In this document: positions 19,483 through 28,781 of the stretch, piece after piece
Layout of the letters: each line of letters opens with the position of its first letter
Position numbering within the stretch: the stretch's first letter is position 1
Origin: Leptospira biflexa
Lineage (GTDB): Bacteria > Spirochaetota > DYNZ01
Direction of reading: 5' to 3'
Assembly (NCBI GenBank): GCA_020720805.1
Contig: DYNZ01000001.1
Coordinates: 62,001-126,000 of the forward strand
DNA length: 64,000 nt
Notes under the pieces: model-generated
Databases searched by the model: none
Told to the model about the DNA's origin: nothing
The model's input: the letters and a program-made list of their open reading frames with translations, nothing else
Program-made: the position numbers and the translations under genes

Positions 19483-21603
19483 ATGAAGTTTTTCCATTTT
19501 TTCTCCCATTTTTTCCAGAATCCCCGTCAGATTATGTGGAGCTTAAGCCGAAATAATGTCTATTTAATTTTTCTTGCTGTGTTGGTTGGTCTTATTGTTG
19601 GTTTGGCAAGTGTAGCGTTAAAAGAGATCATCGAAATTTTTCTAAAATTTTCCTTTAATGCAAAGGGCGAGGTCATCATCGGGTCATTGCCCGGTTTGCC
19701 ATTTTATTATATCCTGTTTATTCCTGCACTCGGTGGCCTGGTGGTCGGGATATTGAAATTTTTGGTTATTAAGAGCGGGGCCAAGGGTGGCGTTGAGCAA
19801 GTAATGCACGCGATGGCGGTTAAGGATGGTAACCTTAGCTTTCGGGAGGTGTTTGAAAAGTTTATAACTTCTGCAATAACCCTAGGTACAGGAGGATCAG
19901 CGGGAAAAGAGGGGCCGGTAGTGCATATAGGCGGAGGTATCGGCTCCCTTTTATCCAGATTTTTTCATCTGCCAGATGAGTATGTTAAGGCTCTGGTATC
20001 AGCAGGAGCAGCCGCAGGTATCGCTGCCGCTTTTAATGCACCCATTGCTGGAACATTTTTTGCACTGGAGATTTTGCTGGGTGATCTGTCTTTAAATATT
20101 TTTAGCATGATTATGGTTGCGGCGATAACTGGAACAGCAGTTGGTCGTTTTTTCCTTGGAGAGCATCCTGCTTTCGATCCGCCGAGTTATCTTGTTTCAT
20201 CCCCTGTTGAAATTGTATTTTATATTATCTTGGGAATCTTAGCCGGTTTTCTTTGTGTTATTTTCATAAAAATGCTGGTCTGGATTCGCGATCTTTTTAC
20301 AAGATTAACAATACCAAATTTTTTGAAGCCAGCATTAGGAGGTTTTCTGGTCGGATTATTGGCTCTTGCCATTCCCAACATTCTGGGGATTGGCTACGGT
20401 ACCATTAATAGCTTTCTCCATTTTGATAGGTTTTTAACGAAAATTAGTTTTTTTGGGATAACTGCAGATCATTATCCCTTTCTTTATGTCTGGATCATCA
20501 TGATTGGTATTGCTGGTATTATCCTAGGGAAGGTTTTGGCTACTTCTATAACCCTTGGTTCAGGCGGTAGCGGTGGTACTATTGTGCCATCACTTTTTTT
20601 AGGAGCGAGTCTGGGAGCGCTGGTTGGACATCTTGCTTCGATTATCTTTCCTCATGCAGGAATCTCGGTTGGAGCCTTTGCTCTCATCGGCATGGGTTCT
20701 GTGATTGCCGGCGTAACCCAAGCTCCGATTATGGCTATTTTATTGTTTTTTGAAACGACCAGAAGTTATCAAATTATCTTGCCAGTTGCCACAGTTTCCC
20801 TGATCTCTACGCAAATTACAAAATATTTTCTGCATGGCTCTATGTATACCCTGGAATTAAAGCACATGGGAATCGACCTGTATGAGGGTATGGAAAAAAC
20901 GGTTATGTCTACAATCCGCATTGGTGATATTATGCGTCGAAACCTGTTAACTGTACCGTACAATATGCCATTGCGTCAGATTATGGAACTTTTTCTTCAT
21001 ACCCGTTTTACATCAGCTATTGTCGTCAACAAAGAGGGTGATTTGATAGGCCGTTTGCATCTGGATGATTTGAAAAGAATGGTTGAAACACCATCTTTAT
21101 ATAATATGTTAATCGCATCTGAGATCATGGAGGAGGGTGTAATCTCTCTTTCGGTCAATGATTCGTTAAGCAAGACTGTGGAGTTGTTAAGTCGCAGCCA
21201 TTCAAGCCTGATACCCGTTGTTGAAAAAAAAGGATCCCTGAAACCAATTGGCTTTATAACTAGGAAAGATATTCTGAATGTTTATGAGAAAGAGATTTTA
21301 CGTAAAAATCTTTCTGGCCTCAAGTTTCGCTCGCCTGTGGCAGAATTGAGCGGAACATCGTCGCGCCAAATGATAGATTTTGGAGCGGAGTATCAAGTAA
21401 AAACAGTTCCGGTTCCAAGAGAATGGATATCCAAGACTTTGGCACAATTGGGTGTTCGGGAAAAATGGGAGATCTCTGTTATAGCTGTACTTGATCAGGA
21501 AAAAGAGGAACATATCATTCCAAGGCCGGATTACCATTTTCAAGAAAATGATTTGGTTGTCATTGCTGGCACCAATGAGGCCATGAAGAAAATCAACGAA
21601 TAA
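19483..21603 (+). CDS. CLC chloride channel/antiporter with CBS pair and TrkA-C domain
   Basis: About 706 residues. Roughly 30-430 form the CLC membrane domain with GTGGSAGKEGPVVHIGGG, which carries the gating Glu of GKEGP, and the second signature GSGGSGGTIVPSLF. Then come two CBS domains (about 470-595) and a C-terminal TrkA-C-like domain (about 620-706, with TVPVPREWISKTL). CBS pairs often bind adenine nucleotides and TrkA-C domains bind small ligands, so activity is probably nucleotide-regulated. Start uncertain: a TTG at 19444 would add 13 residues; neither start has a strong ribosome binding site. Confidence 0.9.
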   Translation: MKFFHFFSHFFQNPRQIMWSLSRNNVYLIFLAVLVGLIVGLASVALKEIIEIFLKFSFNAKGEVIIGSLPGLPFYYILFIPALGGLVVGILKFLVIKSGAKGGVEQVMHAMAVKDGNLSFREVFEKFITSAITLGTGGSAGKEGPVVHIGGGIGSLLSRFFHLPDEYVKALVSAGAAAGIAAAFNAPIAGTFFALEILLGDLSLNIFSMIMVAAITGTAVGRFFLGEHPAFDPPSYLVSSPVEIVFYIILGILAGFLCVIFIKMLVWIRDLFTRLTIPNFLKPALGGFLVGLLALAIPNILGIGYGTINSFLHFDRFLTKISFFGITADHYPFLYVWIIMIGIAGIILGKVLATSITLGSGGSGGTIVPSLFLGASLGALVGHLASIIFPHAGISVGAFALIGMGSVIAGVTQAPIMAILLFFETTRSYQIILPVATVSLISTQITKYFLHGSMYTLELKHMGIDLYEGMEKTVMSTIRIGDIMRRNLLTVPYNMPLRQIMELFLHTRFTSAIVVNKEGDLIGRLHLDDLKRMVETPSLYNMLIASEIMEEGVISLSVNDSLSKTVELLSRSHSSLIPVVEKKGSLKPIGFITRKDILNVYEKEILRKNLSGLKFRSPVAELSGTSSRQMIDFGAEYQVKTVPVPREWISKTLAQLGVREKWEISVIAVLDQEKEEHIIPRPDYHFQENDLVVIAGTNEAMKKINE

Positions 21604-21618
21604 AGGTAGCTTAATTAT

Positions 21619-22236
21619 ATGAAAAAAATCAGTGTCCTGCTATTCATTCTATTTTTTAGTACAATGGGAGAGGTAATCGCCGCAAATAGGGGAATTGGCA
21701 AAGTGGAAAGCTCTGATGGGCTTATAGGAAATTATGTATCAATTTCAGGAGCACTCTCCTATTTACAAGCGGATGCCGGCAAACTAAGCCAAATAGGGGA
21801 AAATGGTCTGGCTCTGCTCTTGGAGCATCACAGTAGGTTAACGCAGAGTCATGAGATTATCCTGGGTGTCGGAGGTGAATGGCTTGCTAATGAAAAAAAT
21901 CAATTTTTAACCCTGTTGACAAGTTATGAATTTACCTGGAGATATCACATATTGCCTTTAAGCTTTCTTCCCCGATTTTCACTATTTTTTGATTTTGCAT
22001 TAGGAATCATTGATTACACAGCAGAAGGCTATTCTGGCAAATTGCGCAGCGGAGCCTATACCCTGGGAGTGGGCAATACCTGGCGTCTGTATCAGGGGAT
22101 ATTGCTACAATGGCAATTCAGGTTTAGGAATTTGCAATTTTTTTTCCCCCAGGAGTATCTTGTAGCAGAAGAAGATTTCTCGCAGCAAATTGATTCACTC
22201 GCTCTTCGTATTGGCTTTCTTGTTCGCTACTATTAA
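21619..22236 (+). CDS. Exported beta-rich protein, possible outer-membrane barrel
   Basis: 205 residues with a clear signal peptide (KKISVLLFILFFSTM, cleavage near VIAA). The mature part shows alternating amphipathic strands (LALLLEHHSRL, EIILGVGGEWL, FFDFALGIIDY, ALRIGFLVRYY) and ends in aromatic residues, as outer-membrane barrels often do. It is 15 bases after the CLC gene and may be co-transcribed. The family is not recognised. Confidence 0.65.
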   Translation: MKKISVLLFILFFSTMGEVIAANRGIGKVESSDGLIGNYVSISGALSYLQADAGKLSQIGENGLALLLEHHSRLTQSHEIILGVGGEWLANEKNQFLTLLTSYEFTWRYHILPLSFLPRFSLFFDFALGIIDYTAEGYSGKLRSGAYTLGVGNTWRLYQGILLQWQFRFRNLQFFFPQEYLVAEEDFSQQIDSLALRIGFLVRYY

Positions 22237-22239
22237 TTG

Positions 22240-23358
22240 TTACATAAGAAACATGGAATCGCCATAGGAAAAAAATCTATAGCCAAAGTGTTGAGCCTCC
22301 TGGTATATCTGCATCACTCTAGTTCGCTCATAGAAAGCGCTGACAAGCATGAGCAGGGTCGATTTAGGCGTATGAAAATTTGTTATTAAAGCCGAGCTTA
22401 ACTGGAAGGAAAATCCTGGATAGATAAACAGTCCTGTTGAACCAATAATCCGATCCTTCTGTATCGTACAGGTAATGGGAGTTCCAGGGTGTTTGATCTT
22501 TGATGAGCTCGAGAGATTAGCCAGCCAAAGAGATTCAATGGTACGCATAGCAGTGGTGCCAACCGGTATAATTCTACGCTTTTGTTGCTTTGCCTGAAGA
22601 ATTGTGTCCCAGCTTTCCTGAGTGATTTCAAACTCCTCCTGATGCATATTTTGAGAATGTATGCGTATATCCTCAGAGCGAACAGGCGCGAAAGTTCCGA
22701 GACCTACAGATAAAGTTAGAAAGGTAAATTCTGCTCCTAACCGTTTTAAGTTTGCGAGCATTTCAGCGGTAAAGTGAAGCGAGGCTGTAGGTGCCGCCGC
22801 TGACCCAGTTTTTTGTGCGAAAACAGTCTGGTATCGTTGATCATCGATGGGTCCAGCTTCTCTTTTCAGATAAGGGGGTAGCGGTATTGCGCCAAATTGC
22901 TGGCAATATTGTTCATCTATGGGGGCATAGTTTGGATCTACCAATTCAAAAAGGGCATGCTCCTGATGCGGTTTTTTATAGCGTAAAATTCTATTGCCAG
23001 GTAGGCTGACAAGCATACCTGGCTTTAATTTTTTTCTACGTGAAACAACAGCTATACATTGAGCATCTGAGCCGGGAAGAGAGAGAAACAGCAATTCATG
23101 AATCATCCCTTTCTCAGATCGACCCCAGAATCTGATTTTTCGAACCTTTGTATCATTTAATACAAAAAGATCACCAGGCTGAATCATCTCCGAAAGTTGG
23201 AAGAAATGGAGATGCTGGATGGTATGACTGGCTCGATGGACTGTAAGTAACCGGGATTGATCTCGTCGCACTGCAGGATAGCGGGCGATGGAATCCTCTG
23301 GTAAAAAAAAGTCATAGTTTTGCAGTTGGTGATCAATAGAAATTGTCATACTCTTCAT
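22240..23358 (-). CDS. queA: tRNA preQ1(34) S-adenosylmethionine ribosyltransferase-isomerase
   Basis: QueA makes epoxyqueuosine in tRNA by transferring and isomerising the ribosyl part of SAM. At 372 residues it is slightly long. Landmarks: YDFFLPEDSIARYP at the N-terminus, DLFVLNDTKV, the GSAAAPTASLHFT region, VGLGTFAPVR, IPVGTTAMRTIESL and LLMLVSAFYERT near the end. Its 3' end lies 3 bases from the convergent exported-protein gene. A QueD-like gene is also in the window (53586-54155), but they are far apart. Confidence 0.96.
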   Translation of the reverse strand: MKSMTISIDHQLQNYDFFLPEDSIARYPAVRRDQSRLLTVHRASHTIQHLHFFQLSEMIQPGDLFVLNDTKVRKIRFWGRSEKGMIHELLFLSLPGSDAQCIAVVSRRKKLKPGMLVSLPGNRILRYKKPHQEHALFELVDPNYAPIDEQYCQQFGAIPLPPYLKREAGPIDDQRYQTVFAQKTGSAAAPTASLHFTAEMLANLKRLGAEFTFLTLSVGLGTFAPVRSEDIRIHSQNMHQEEFEITQESWDTILQAKQQKRRIIPVGTTAMRTIESLWLANLSSSSKIKHPGTPITCTIQKDRIIGSTGLFIYPGFSFQLSSALITNFHTPKSTLLMLVSAFYERTRVMQIYQEAQHFGYRFFSYGDSMFLM

Positions 23359-23657
23359 TTTTTACGTCAACATTGCTTTAGGGCATGGAATAAATTCTGC
23401 CAATGACAGACAATAAAAATGAAGATTCTGTAAAAAAATAGGGGAAAAAATCGTTTTAACAAAATGATATAAGATTTGACATTTTTTGCGAATCCACCCT
23501 TGTTTTTATAGGTGATCACAAAAACTGTCGTTTTTGTGCCTATCATAGGGCGCACGTATTGAAAAAACCAGCTTTTCTTTTTTTTAAAATATTGAATGAG
23601 CTCGTTTTTGTGACCGCCCTTATGAAATATCCATTGGAGAATCATTAGGAGATATAG
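23359..23657. other. queA-thyX divergent intergenic region with inverted repeats
   Basis: About 300 bases between divergent genes. A perfect 9-base stem with a 4-base loop lies at 23517-23538 (CACAAAAAC / GTTTTTGTG). A further copy of the GTTTTTGTGA arm occurs near 23610, about 20 bases before the thyX ribosome binding site region, in the orientation of the right arm. There is no convincing tail of T residues, so operator sites are more likely than a terminator. Short reading frames here look like chance. Confidence 0.45.
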
Positions 23658-24557
23658 GTGTCACAGAGTGCAATGCAAGAGTTGAGAGGTCATCAATTCC
23701 CTGTGCTGGAAAGCGGTTTTGTTCGGGTTGTGGATTGGATGGGAGATGATGCTGCGATCGTGCAGGCGGCCAGGGTTTCCTATGGCGAGGGTACAAAGCA
23801 GGTTCAGGAAGATAGAGGATTGATTCGCTATTTACTGAGACATCGGCATACCACACCATTTGAGATGTGCGAGTTAAAACTGCATATCAGAGTTCCCATG
23901 GATACCTGGCGTCAGTGGATCCGGCATCGAACAGCCAATGTAAATGAATATTCTACAAGATACTCTCTTGCCATCGATGCAGCAGCTACCACGAATCCTG
24001 ACCAATGGAGGGTGCAACTGGAATCAAATCGGCAGGGCAGTAGCGGTCTATTTGATATTACAACGGGAACGCTATTATCAAAAAAGGAGGCCGAATTGCA
24101 AAGCCTCTGCCGGAGTGTTTATGAAGAAAGAATCGCCCTTGGGGTTGCCCGAGAACAGGCACGGAAAGATCTGCCCTTGTGCACTTACACAGAGGCTTAT
24201 TGGAAAATTGATCTTCACAATTTGCTCCATTTTTTAGCCTTGCGCATGGATCATCATGCCCAAAAGGAAATTCGCGACTATGCTACGGTAATTGGGGAAA
24301 AAATAGTCAGCCAATGGGTTCCCCTGACCTGGCAGGCTTTTCTCGATTACCGATTGAATGTTCTCACCTTATCTTCGTCGGATATTTCCTATTTAAAAAT
24401 ATTTCATACTGCTGGTTCCGATGCTATGGTGGAGAAGATGAGACAGGAAGGATGGTTTCGGGATGTGAGTGGCAAATGGATGGCAAATCGAGAAGCGAAT
24501 GAGTTAGCAATAAAAATGGAAATGTTGGGATTGCAAGCTCCATGGTTAGAAAACTGA
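23658..24557 (+). CDS. thyX: Flavin-dependent thymidylate synthase
   Basis: ThyX converts dUMP to dTMP with methylene-tetrahydrofolate, FAD and NAD(P)H. The diagnostic motif RHRTANVNEYSTRYS is complete. The 299-residue length is at the long end because of an insert after the motif (about residues 110-150). The C-terminal FLDYRLNVLTLSSSD region is as in many bacterial ThyX. It starts with GTG at 23658, preceded by GGAG. No folate genes are adjacent; the gene just downstream is a hotdog thioesterase. Confidence 0.95.
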   Translation: MSQSAMQELRGHQFPVLESGFVRVVDWMGDDAAIVQAARVSYGEGTKQVQEDRGLIRYLLRHRHTTPFEMCELKLHIRVPMDTWRQWIRHRTANVNEYSTRYSLAIDAAATTNPDQWRVQLESNRQGSSGLFDITTGTLLSKKEAELQSLCRSVYEERIALGVAREQARKDLPLCTYTEAYWKIDLHNLLHFLALRMDHHAQKEIRDYATVIGEKIVSQWVPLTWQAFLDYRLNVLTLSSSDISYLKIFHTAGSDAMVEKMRQEGWFRDVSGKWMANREANELAIKMEMLGLQAPWLEN

Positions 24558-24579
24558 ATCGAAAAAATGGGTGATATCC

Positions 24580-25068
24580 ATGCAAAGCGTAAAAGATTTT
24601 ACACCTGGGCTAATTCAATCGCAGCATGAAATGTATCTCTCTTCCCTGTTCACGAATCCTAAATGGGCACAGGAAGGGAAGCTGAGAATACCGCCTGCCT
24701 CCTTTACCTCGATGGGGGCAAGTTTCGTACATTATGAACCGAATCGAACTCTTTTGATCTCTATCCCGGTTAGGGAGGATTTTGCGAATCCAATGGGTTT
24801 TATGCAGGGAGGGTTACTTACAGCCGCATTTGATAATGCCTTTGGACCTCTATCTTACCTCGTTGCGGGGAAGCCGGCTGTGAGTTTGGATATACATACC
24901 AATTATATTCGAGGTATTTCGATTCGAGATACACTATTTGTGGAAGCAAGAGTCATTGCCAGAGGGTTTCGAACCATATTTTTAGAAGCAGAGGCTGTAA
25001 ACTCCAGAGATAAGCAGATCGCAAAAGCCAGCTCGCAGCTATTGATCATTAGCGATGGTAGCCTGTAA
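24580..25068 (+). CDS. Hotdog-fold thioesterase, PaaI-like
   Basis: A 162-residue single hotdog domain. FANPMGFMQGGLLTAAFDNA is the characteristic block in which HGG is replaced by QGG, followed by VSLDIHTNYIRG and an IARGFRTIFLEAEAVN strand pair. Such proteins hydrolyse acyl-CoA thioesters; the substrate is unknown. I start at the ATG at 24580, with GGGTG seven bases upstream, in preference to the GTG at 24571. The last 20 bases overlap the convergent AttH-like gene. Confidence 0.82.
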   Translation: MQSVKDFTPGLIQSQHEMYLSSLFTNPKWAQEGKLRIPPASFTSMGASFVHYEPNRTLLISIPVREDFANPMGFMQGGLLTAAFDNAFGPLSYLVAGKPAVSLDIHTNYIRGISIRDTLFVEARVIARGFRTIFLEAEAVNSRDKQIAKASSQLLIISDGSL

Positions 25069-26248
25069 GTTCCGTATATCCGAAACCTGTAACTGGTTTC
25101 CCTTTGTGACGTCCTTGTAAGCGAACCGCTCCCTCCCAATAGGTAATCGCAAGATTGAGTTCCTGGTTTTCCAGGATTGGTTCAATTTCTATATTCAATT
25201 GAAGGGTTTGGGACTGGATCTGCCATCCTGATGGGTAGCGATTGCCAAGAGGACTTTCCCAAAATTTCTTTATTTTGATCTGGGCGACGTGAAAGGGGAA
25301 AGATTTTTTTTGAGAATCGGTATCAATAACAGCAATATAGGAATAATCTGTGGCTTTATTATCGCTACCTCTCAACACATAGAACATGATATCCGTTCCA
25401 TCGCTGAGTTGCAGGGCAAACCAGTCCCATCCCTGGTTGCCTTTGCTGAGCATTGAGCTTCCCCACTCACGATCAAACCATGAGAGACCAGAGACTCTGT
25501 AATTTTGCCCCTTTATGTAGATCGTTCCTTCTGTTTGGAGCCTGGTTATTGAGTAGTAATAGGAAGCATTGCCTGGTTCTGGACCTTTAACGCTGTAACC
25601 CTCCCGTCCCTGGGGGACTATATTTTTTTGAGGACTTAGAATGAGATCAATGGCAACACCGTCTCTTCGGGCGAATAAGCGCAGGGGGAAAAAGGTCTTT
25701 TGGTCTGATTTTACTGAGGAAAGTTGCCAATCCTCAACATAAATTTTAAAGGGAGAGTGTTGTTCTCCTGCGATTCCCGTGATTCCACGAGCAAATTGTT
25801 GATACGCATAAAAGGAGCTCTCTTTAGAGTCGGTCAAAGCAAAGTGAGCCATAAAGCTCTGCTGGGTATTCCAGGTCTTGGTTATCGTTCTCTTCTCTGG
25901 TTGGGAATTAAGCCTGTTTCGAAAAAGGGTGAATTGATAGCCAAAGCGATGAGTAGAGTCAACCTGGAGATTTCCCGTAAAATACCACCATTCAAACCGA
26001 TATTCTGGATGACTAAAATGATCCTTTGGAAATTGAAACTGCTTTGCTTTTGTCACCAGCGGGAAGTTATCCTGCTTGCTTGTCTGTAAAAAATCAGTGA
26101 TCTTGAGTTGAAATTTTTTTTGAGTAGAAAACGAGCTTTCCTGGAAGGAATCATAAAGAAAAAAAAGAGAAATTGGGGTTAAAAGCATCAGAAGGGCTAA
26201 AAATACCAATCGGAAAGAAACTATTTTGTTACTCTTCATGTAGGGCAT
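25049..26248 (-). CDS. AttH-like lipocalin-type protein of an ABC export operon
   Basis: 399 residues with an N-terminal membrane anchor or signal (VFLALLMLLTPISLFFLYD). The body has FEWWYFTGNL, YQFTLFR, WFDREWGSSM and DWFALQLSDGTDIMFYVL, typical of the CrtC/AttH lipocalin-like family. Its gene overlaps the end of the permease gene by 20 bases, so it belongs to the same transcript. AttH-type proteins travel with MacB-like permeases and LolD-like ATPases, suggesting handling of a hydrophobic or lipid substrate outside the inner membrane. Start uncertain: an ATG at 26239 is also possible. Confidence 0.85.
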   Translation of the reverse strand: MPYMKSNKIVSFRLVFLALLMLLTPISLFFLYDSFQESSFSTQKKFQLKITDFLQTSKQDNFPLVTKAKQFQFPKDHFSHPEYRFEWWYFTGNLQVDSTHRFGYQFTLFRNRLNSQPEKRTITKTWNTQQSFMAHFALTDSKESSFYAYQQFARGITGIAGEQHSPFKIYVEDWQLSSVKSDQKTFFPLRLFARRDGVAIDLILSPQKNIVPQGREGYSVKGPEPGNASYYYSITRLQTEGTIYIKGQNYRVSGLSWFDREWGSSMLSKGNQGWDWFALQLSDGTDIMFYVLRGSDNKATDYSYIAVIDTDSQKKSFPFHVAQIKIKKFWESPLGNRYPSGWQIQSQTLQLNIEIEPILENQELNLAITYWEGAVRLQGRHKGKPVTGFGYTELTGYHR

Positions 26249-28781
26249 CCGCAGTTTGAATTCGAGTCAGAGCGAAAGCGGGGTATAAGGCAGCCCCCAA
26301 CGAGGAAACGATCGCAAGAATTATAGCGTACAATTGTAGATCAGGTTGAAAAATAAAAGGAAAATCCCAGCCAAAGGATCTACGATTGATTACATGGATC
26401 AGAATAAAGGACATAGCGTTTCCTAGGGGAATGGCAAGAACTCCTGCAATGATGCCAGTGACTCCTGTCTGGATAAGTATCAGCACAAACAGACTTTTCC
26501 TGCTGAGGCCTAAAGCGCGAAGGATACCAAATTCTCTTTTTCTCTCTAACTGCAAGGCCATGAGGGAGCTCAATATAGCGATAAACGCCACAAGAATCGC
26601 AATAAATTGGAGCATATAGGTGATGATAAATGTCTTGTCAAAGATATCAATGGAGTACTCTAAAAGAGATCTGCCAGATTGCATTACAATATCCCGATTG
26701 GGTCCAGTAATGGCAAGAATCTCCTTCTCCACCTGTTTTTTTAACGTTCGCTTATTAAGAAAAAGGGAGATTCCTGAAACATTGGTATCGTCCCAGTACT
26801 GGCGATAGATCGCATCGCTAATGGATATCTGTCCCTGATCGCTTGAGTAATCGTCATATACACCTTCTACAACAAATGAGATGGATTTTTCTTTACCGTA
26901 AAGAAGGATGGTTTGTCCGAGATTTATGTTGTGTTTATATGCCAACGATTGAGAAATAAAAGCGATAGGTTCTGATTCCATTTTTTTCCATAATAATTCT
27001 ACTGGCTTTCTTTTTTCGCGAAGAAAGGATTGTTCAGTTTTTGCATTCCCCAAGCGAAACGCTCTTATGCGCTGGGTTCCGATGGAAGTAGGCATACTAA
27101 CTTCTCTGAAATAGCTGATTTCCTCTACACCGGATAGAGATTTTAGTTTTGTTACGAGTGAATAGGGTAAACTGGCTATCGTTTGCAGTCGTATATTTCC
27201 AGGAGCGGTTATATAAATATCCGCAGATAACCGTGAGGCTAGCCAGGTTTGAACAGTTGCCCGAAAGCTTTCTATCATTGTACCAACACCGATGACGACA
27301 GAAATAGCAATTGCCAATGAGGCAATAGCCAGACCGCTACGACTCATATAGCGTGATATGGACTGGATCCCCATTTTCCAGTGGAATAATCGATAGCGAT
27401 GCAAGAAAGGCAAGCTAAGATGCACAATCCAATAAGCAATGACAGGGGTAGATAGGCTCAATCCAATGATAAGGAAAAAAAGGGCGAGAAATCCATTGAT
27501 TAGACCTTTTCCTGGTAGTAAGGTGATTAGACCTGATGCGGTTACGAAGGAGAGTCCAATTCCAGCAAAAAGCGGCAGCCGTCGCAAAAGGTTCTGTTCG
27601 CTTACCGAGCGCAACATTCCCTGGCGTGGCTCAATCTTGGCCATCTCCAGAGCGGGTATTAAAGAAGAAAAAATGGCGATTCCCATACCAAGAAAAAAGC
27701 TATTGGATAATGTGGAAAAGGGGATTTGATGATTCTGCAGATTGGTTGTAAAGTAAAGGTTGTTGATTGTTTGCAGAATTACTGAAAGAAAACTCGAAGA
27801 TATAGCTATTCCCAGGAGAATTCCAAGCAACGATCCAAACCATCCGAATAAAAAAGCTTCTTGAATGACTAGGAAAAAGATCTCCTTTCTGCTGGCTCCC
27901 AGAGCCCGAAGAAGTCCTATCGTTTCACGACGTTGCATCACAGAAAAGGAAATTGTATTAAAAATAAGAAAGCCACCAACAATAAGGGACAATAGGCTCA
28001 TTGCCTTTAGGTTTGTCCGGAAGGCCTGGGTCATAGTTTGGACATCACGAGACGCTTTCCCTTTAGCCAAGATTTGTGCATTTTGCGGTAGAATTTTTTG
28101 AATCATCGGAATGGTCGCAATGTCCTGGTCTGCCACCATGAGGTCGATTCTGGATAAGCGACCCGGAATTTCCAGGATTTTTTGTGCGCCCCCGATGTCC
28201 ATGATCAGCAAGTTTTCCAGTAACCTCTCGTCTGAGATTGATTCTCCACGTAAAAAACCGATGATACGAAGTACTTTGTTAATACCTCCAACCTGAATTT
28301 TGACATAGCCATCCTGTTTCAGACCATGCTGTTTCGCTGTTTTCTCAGAGATAAAAACAGAATTCGGATTGGAAATAAATTCATGAAGGGCTTTGTCAAA
28401 TTTTCCGAGAGGCTGCAAAAAATTGCGAAAAGGGTTATCCGCAAAGGGATCCAGAGCCAATAAGCGAATCTGAGTAGGCTCTGATCCAGACAAACGAACG
28501 AAGGTATCAATGACTGGCGCTGTACTCTTAACACCGAGTTCCGTTCTGATTTGCTTGTATAAGCTATCTTCGCAGGTTACAGGGTAACAATGGATAGAAT
28601 GTGTTGCCCTTCCCGTGCTGGCGGTAAGCGATAAATGAAAGGAGGCGAAAGCGCTTTGTTGGGCAATGTCAACAGCGACAATAACGGCAACGCCGATCGC
28701 AATTCCAAGTACCGATAAGAAGAGCTGCATTGGATGACGCAGGAAAAAAGCAAAACCGGCTTTTGTTAAGATAGGGATCAT
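26229..28781 (-). CDS. MacB/FtsX-type ABC permease (AttFG-like fusion)
   Basis: 850 residues with two tandem FtsX-type permease halves. Each has a large extracytoplasmic domain and a membrane bundle (LIVGGFLIFNTISFSVMQRRETIGLLRALG region; then FIAILVAFIAILSSLMALQLERKREFGILRALG), plus N-terminal and C-terminal helices. This double arrangement (about 10 helices) is that of lipoprotein or lipid exporters that couple to a LolD-type ATPase. The start codon overlaps the stop of the ATPase gene by one base (TAATG). Confidence 0.93.
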   Translation of the reverse strand: MIPILTKAGFAFFLRHPMQLFLSVLGIAIGVAVIVAVDIAQQSAFASFHLSLTASTGRATHSIHCYPVTCEDSLYKQIRTELGVKSTAPVIDTFVRLSGSEPTQIRLLALDPFADNPFRNFLQPLGKFDKALHEFISNPNSVFISEKTAKQHGLKQDGYVKIQVGGINKVLRIIGFLRGESISDERLLENLLIMDIGGAQKILEIPGRLSRIDLMVADQDIATIPMIQKILPQNAQILAKGKASRDVQTMTQAFRTNLKAMSLLSLIVGGFLIFNTISFSVMQRRETIGLLRALGASRKEIFFLVIQEAFLFGWFGSLLGILLGIAISSSFLSVILQTINNLYFTTNLQNHQIPFSTLSNSFFLGMGIAIFSSLIPALEMAKIEPRQGMLRSVSEQNLLRRLPLFAGIGLSFVTASGLITLLPGKGLINGFLALFFLIIGLSLSTPVIAYWIVHLSLPFLHRYRLFHWKMGIQSISRYMSRSGLAIASLAIAISVVIGVGTMIESFRATVQTWLASRLSADIYITAPGNIRLQTIASLPYSLVTKLKSLSGVEEISYFREVSMPTSIGTQRIRAFRLGNAKTEQSFLREKRKPVELLWKKMESEPIAFISQSLAYKHNINLGQTILLYGKEKSISFVVEGVYDDYSSDQGQISISDAIYRQYWDDTNVSGISLFLNKRTLKKQVEKEILAITGPNRDIVMQSGRSLLEYSIDIFDKTFIITYMLQFIAILVAFIAILSSLMALQLERKREFGILRALGLSRKSLFVLILIQTGVTGIIAGVLAIPLGNAMSFILIHVINRRSFGWDFPFIFQPDLQLYAIILAIVSSLGAALYPAFALTRIQTADALHEE

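Noticed and set aside
23367-23645. Minus-strand 92-codon frame upstream of thyX
   Set aside because: Composition is that of AT-rich noncoding DNA, with no start signal; the inverted repeats there are better explained as regulatory.
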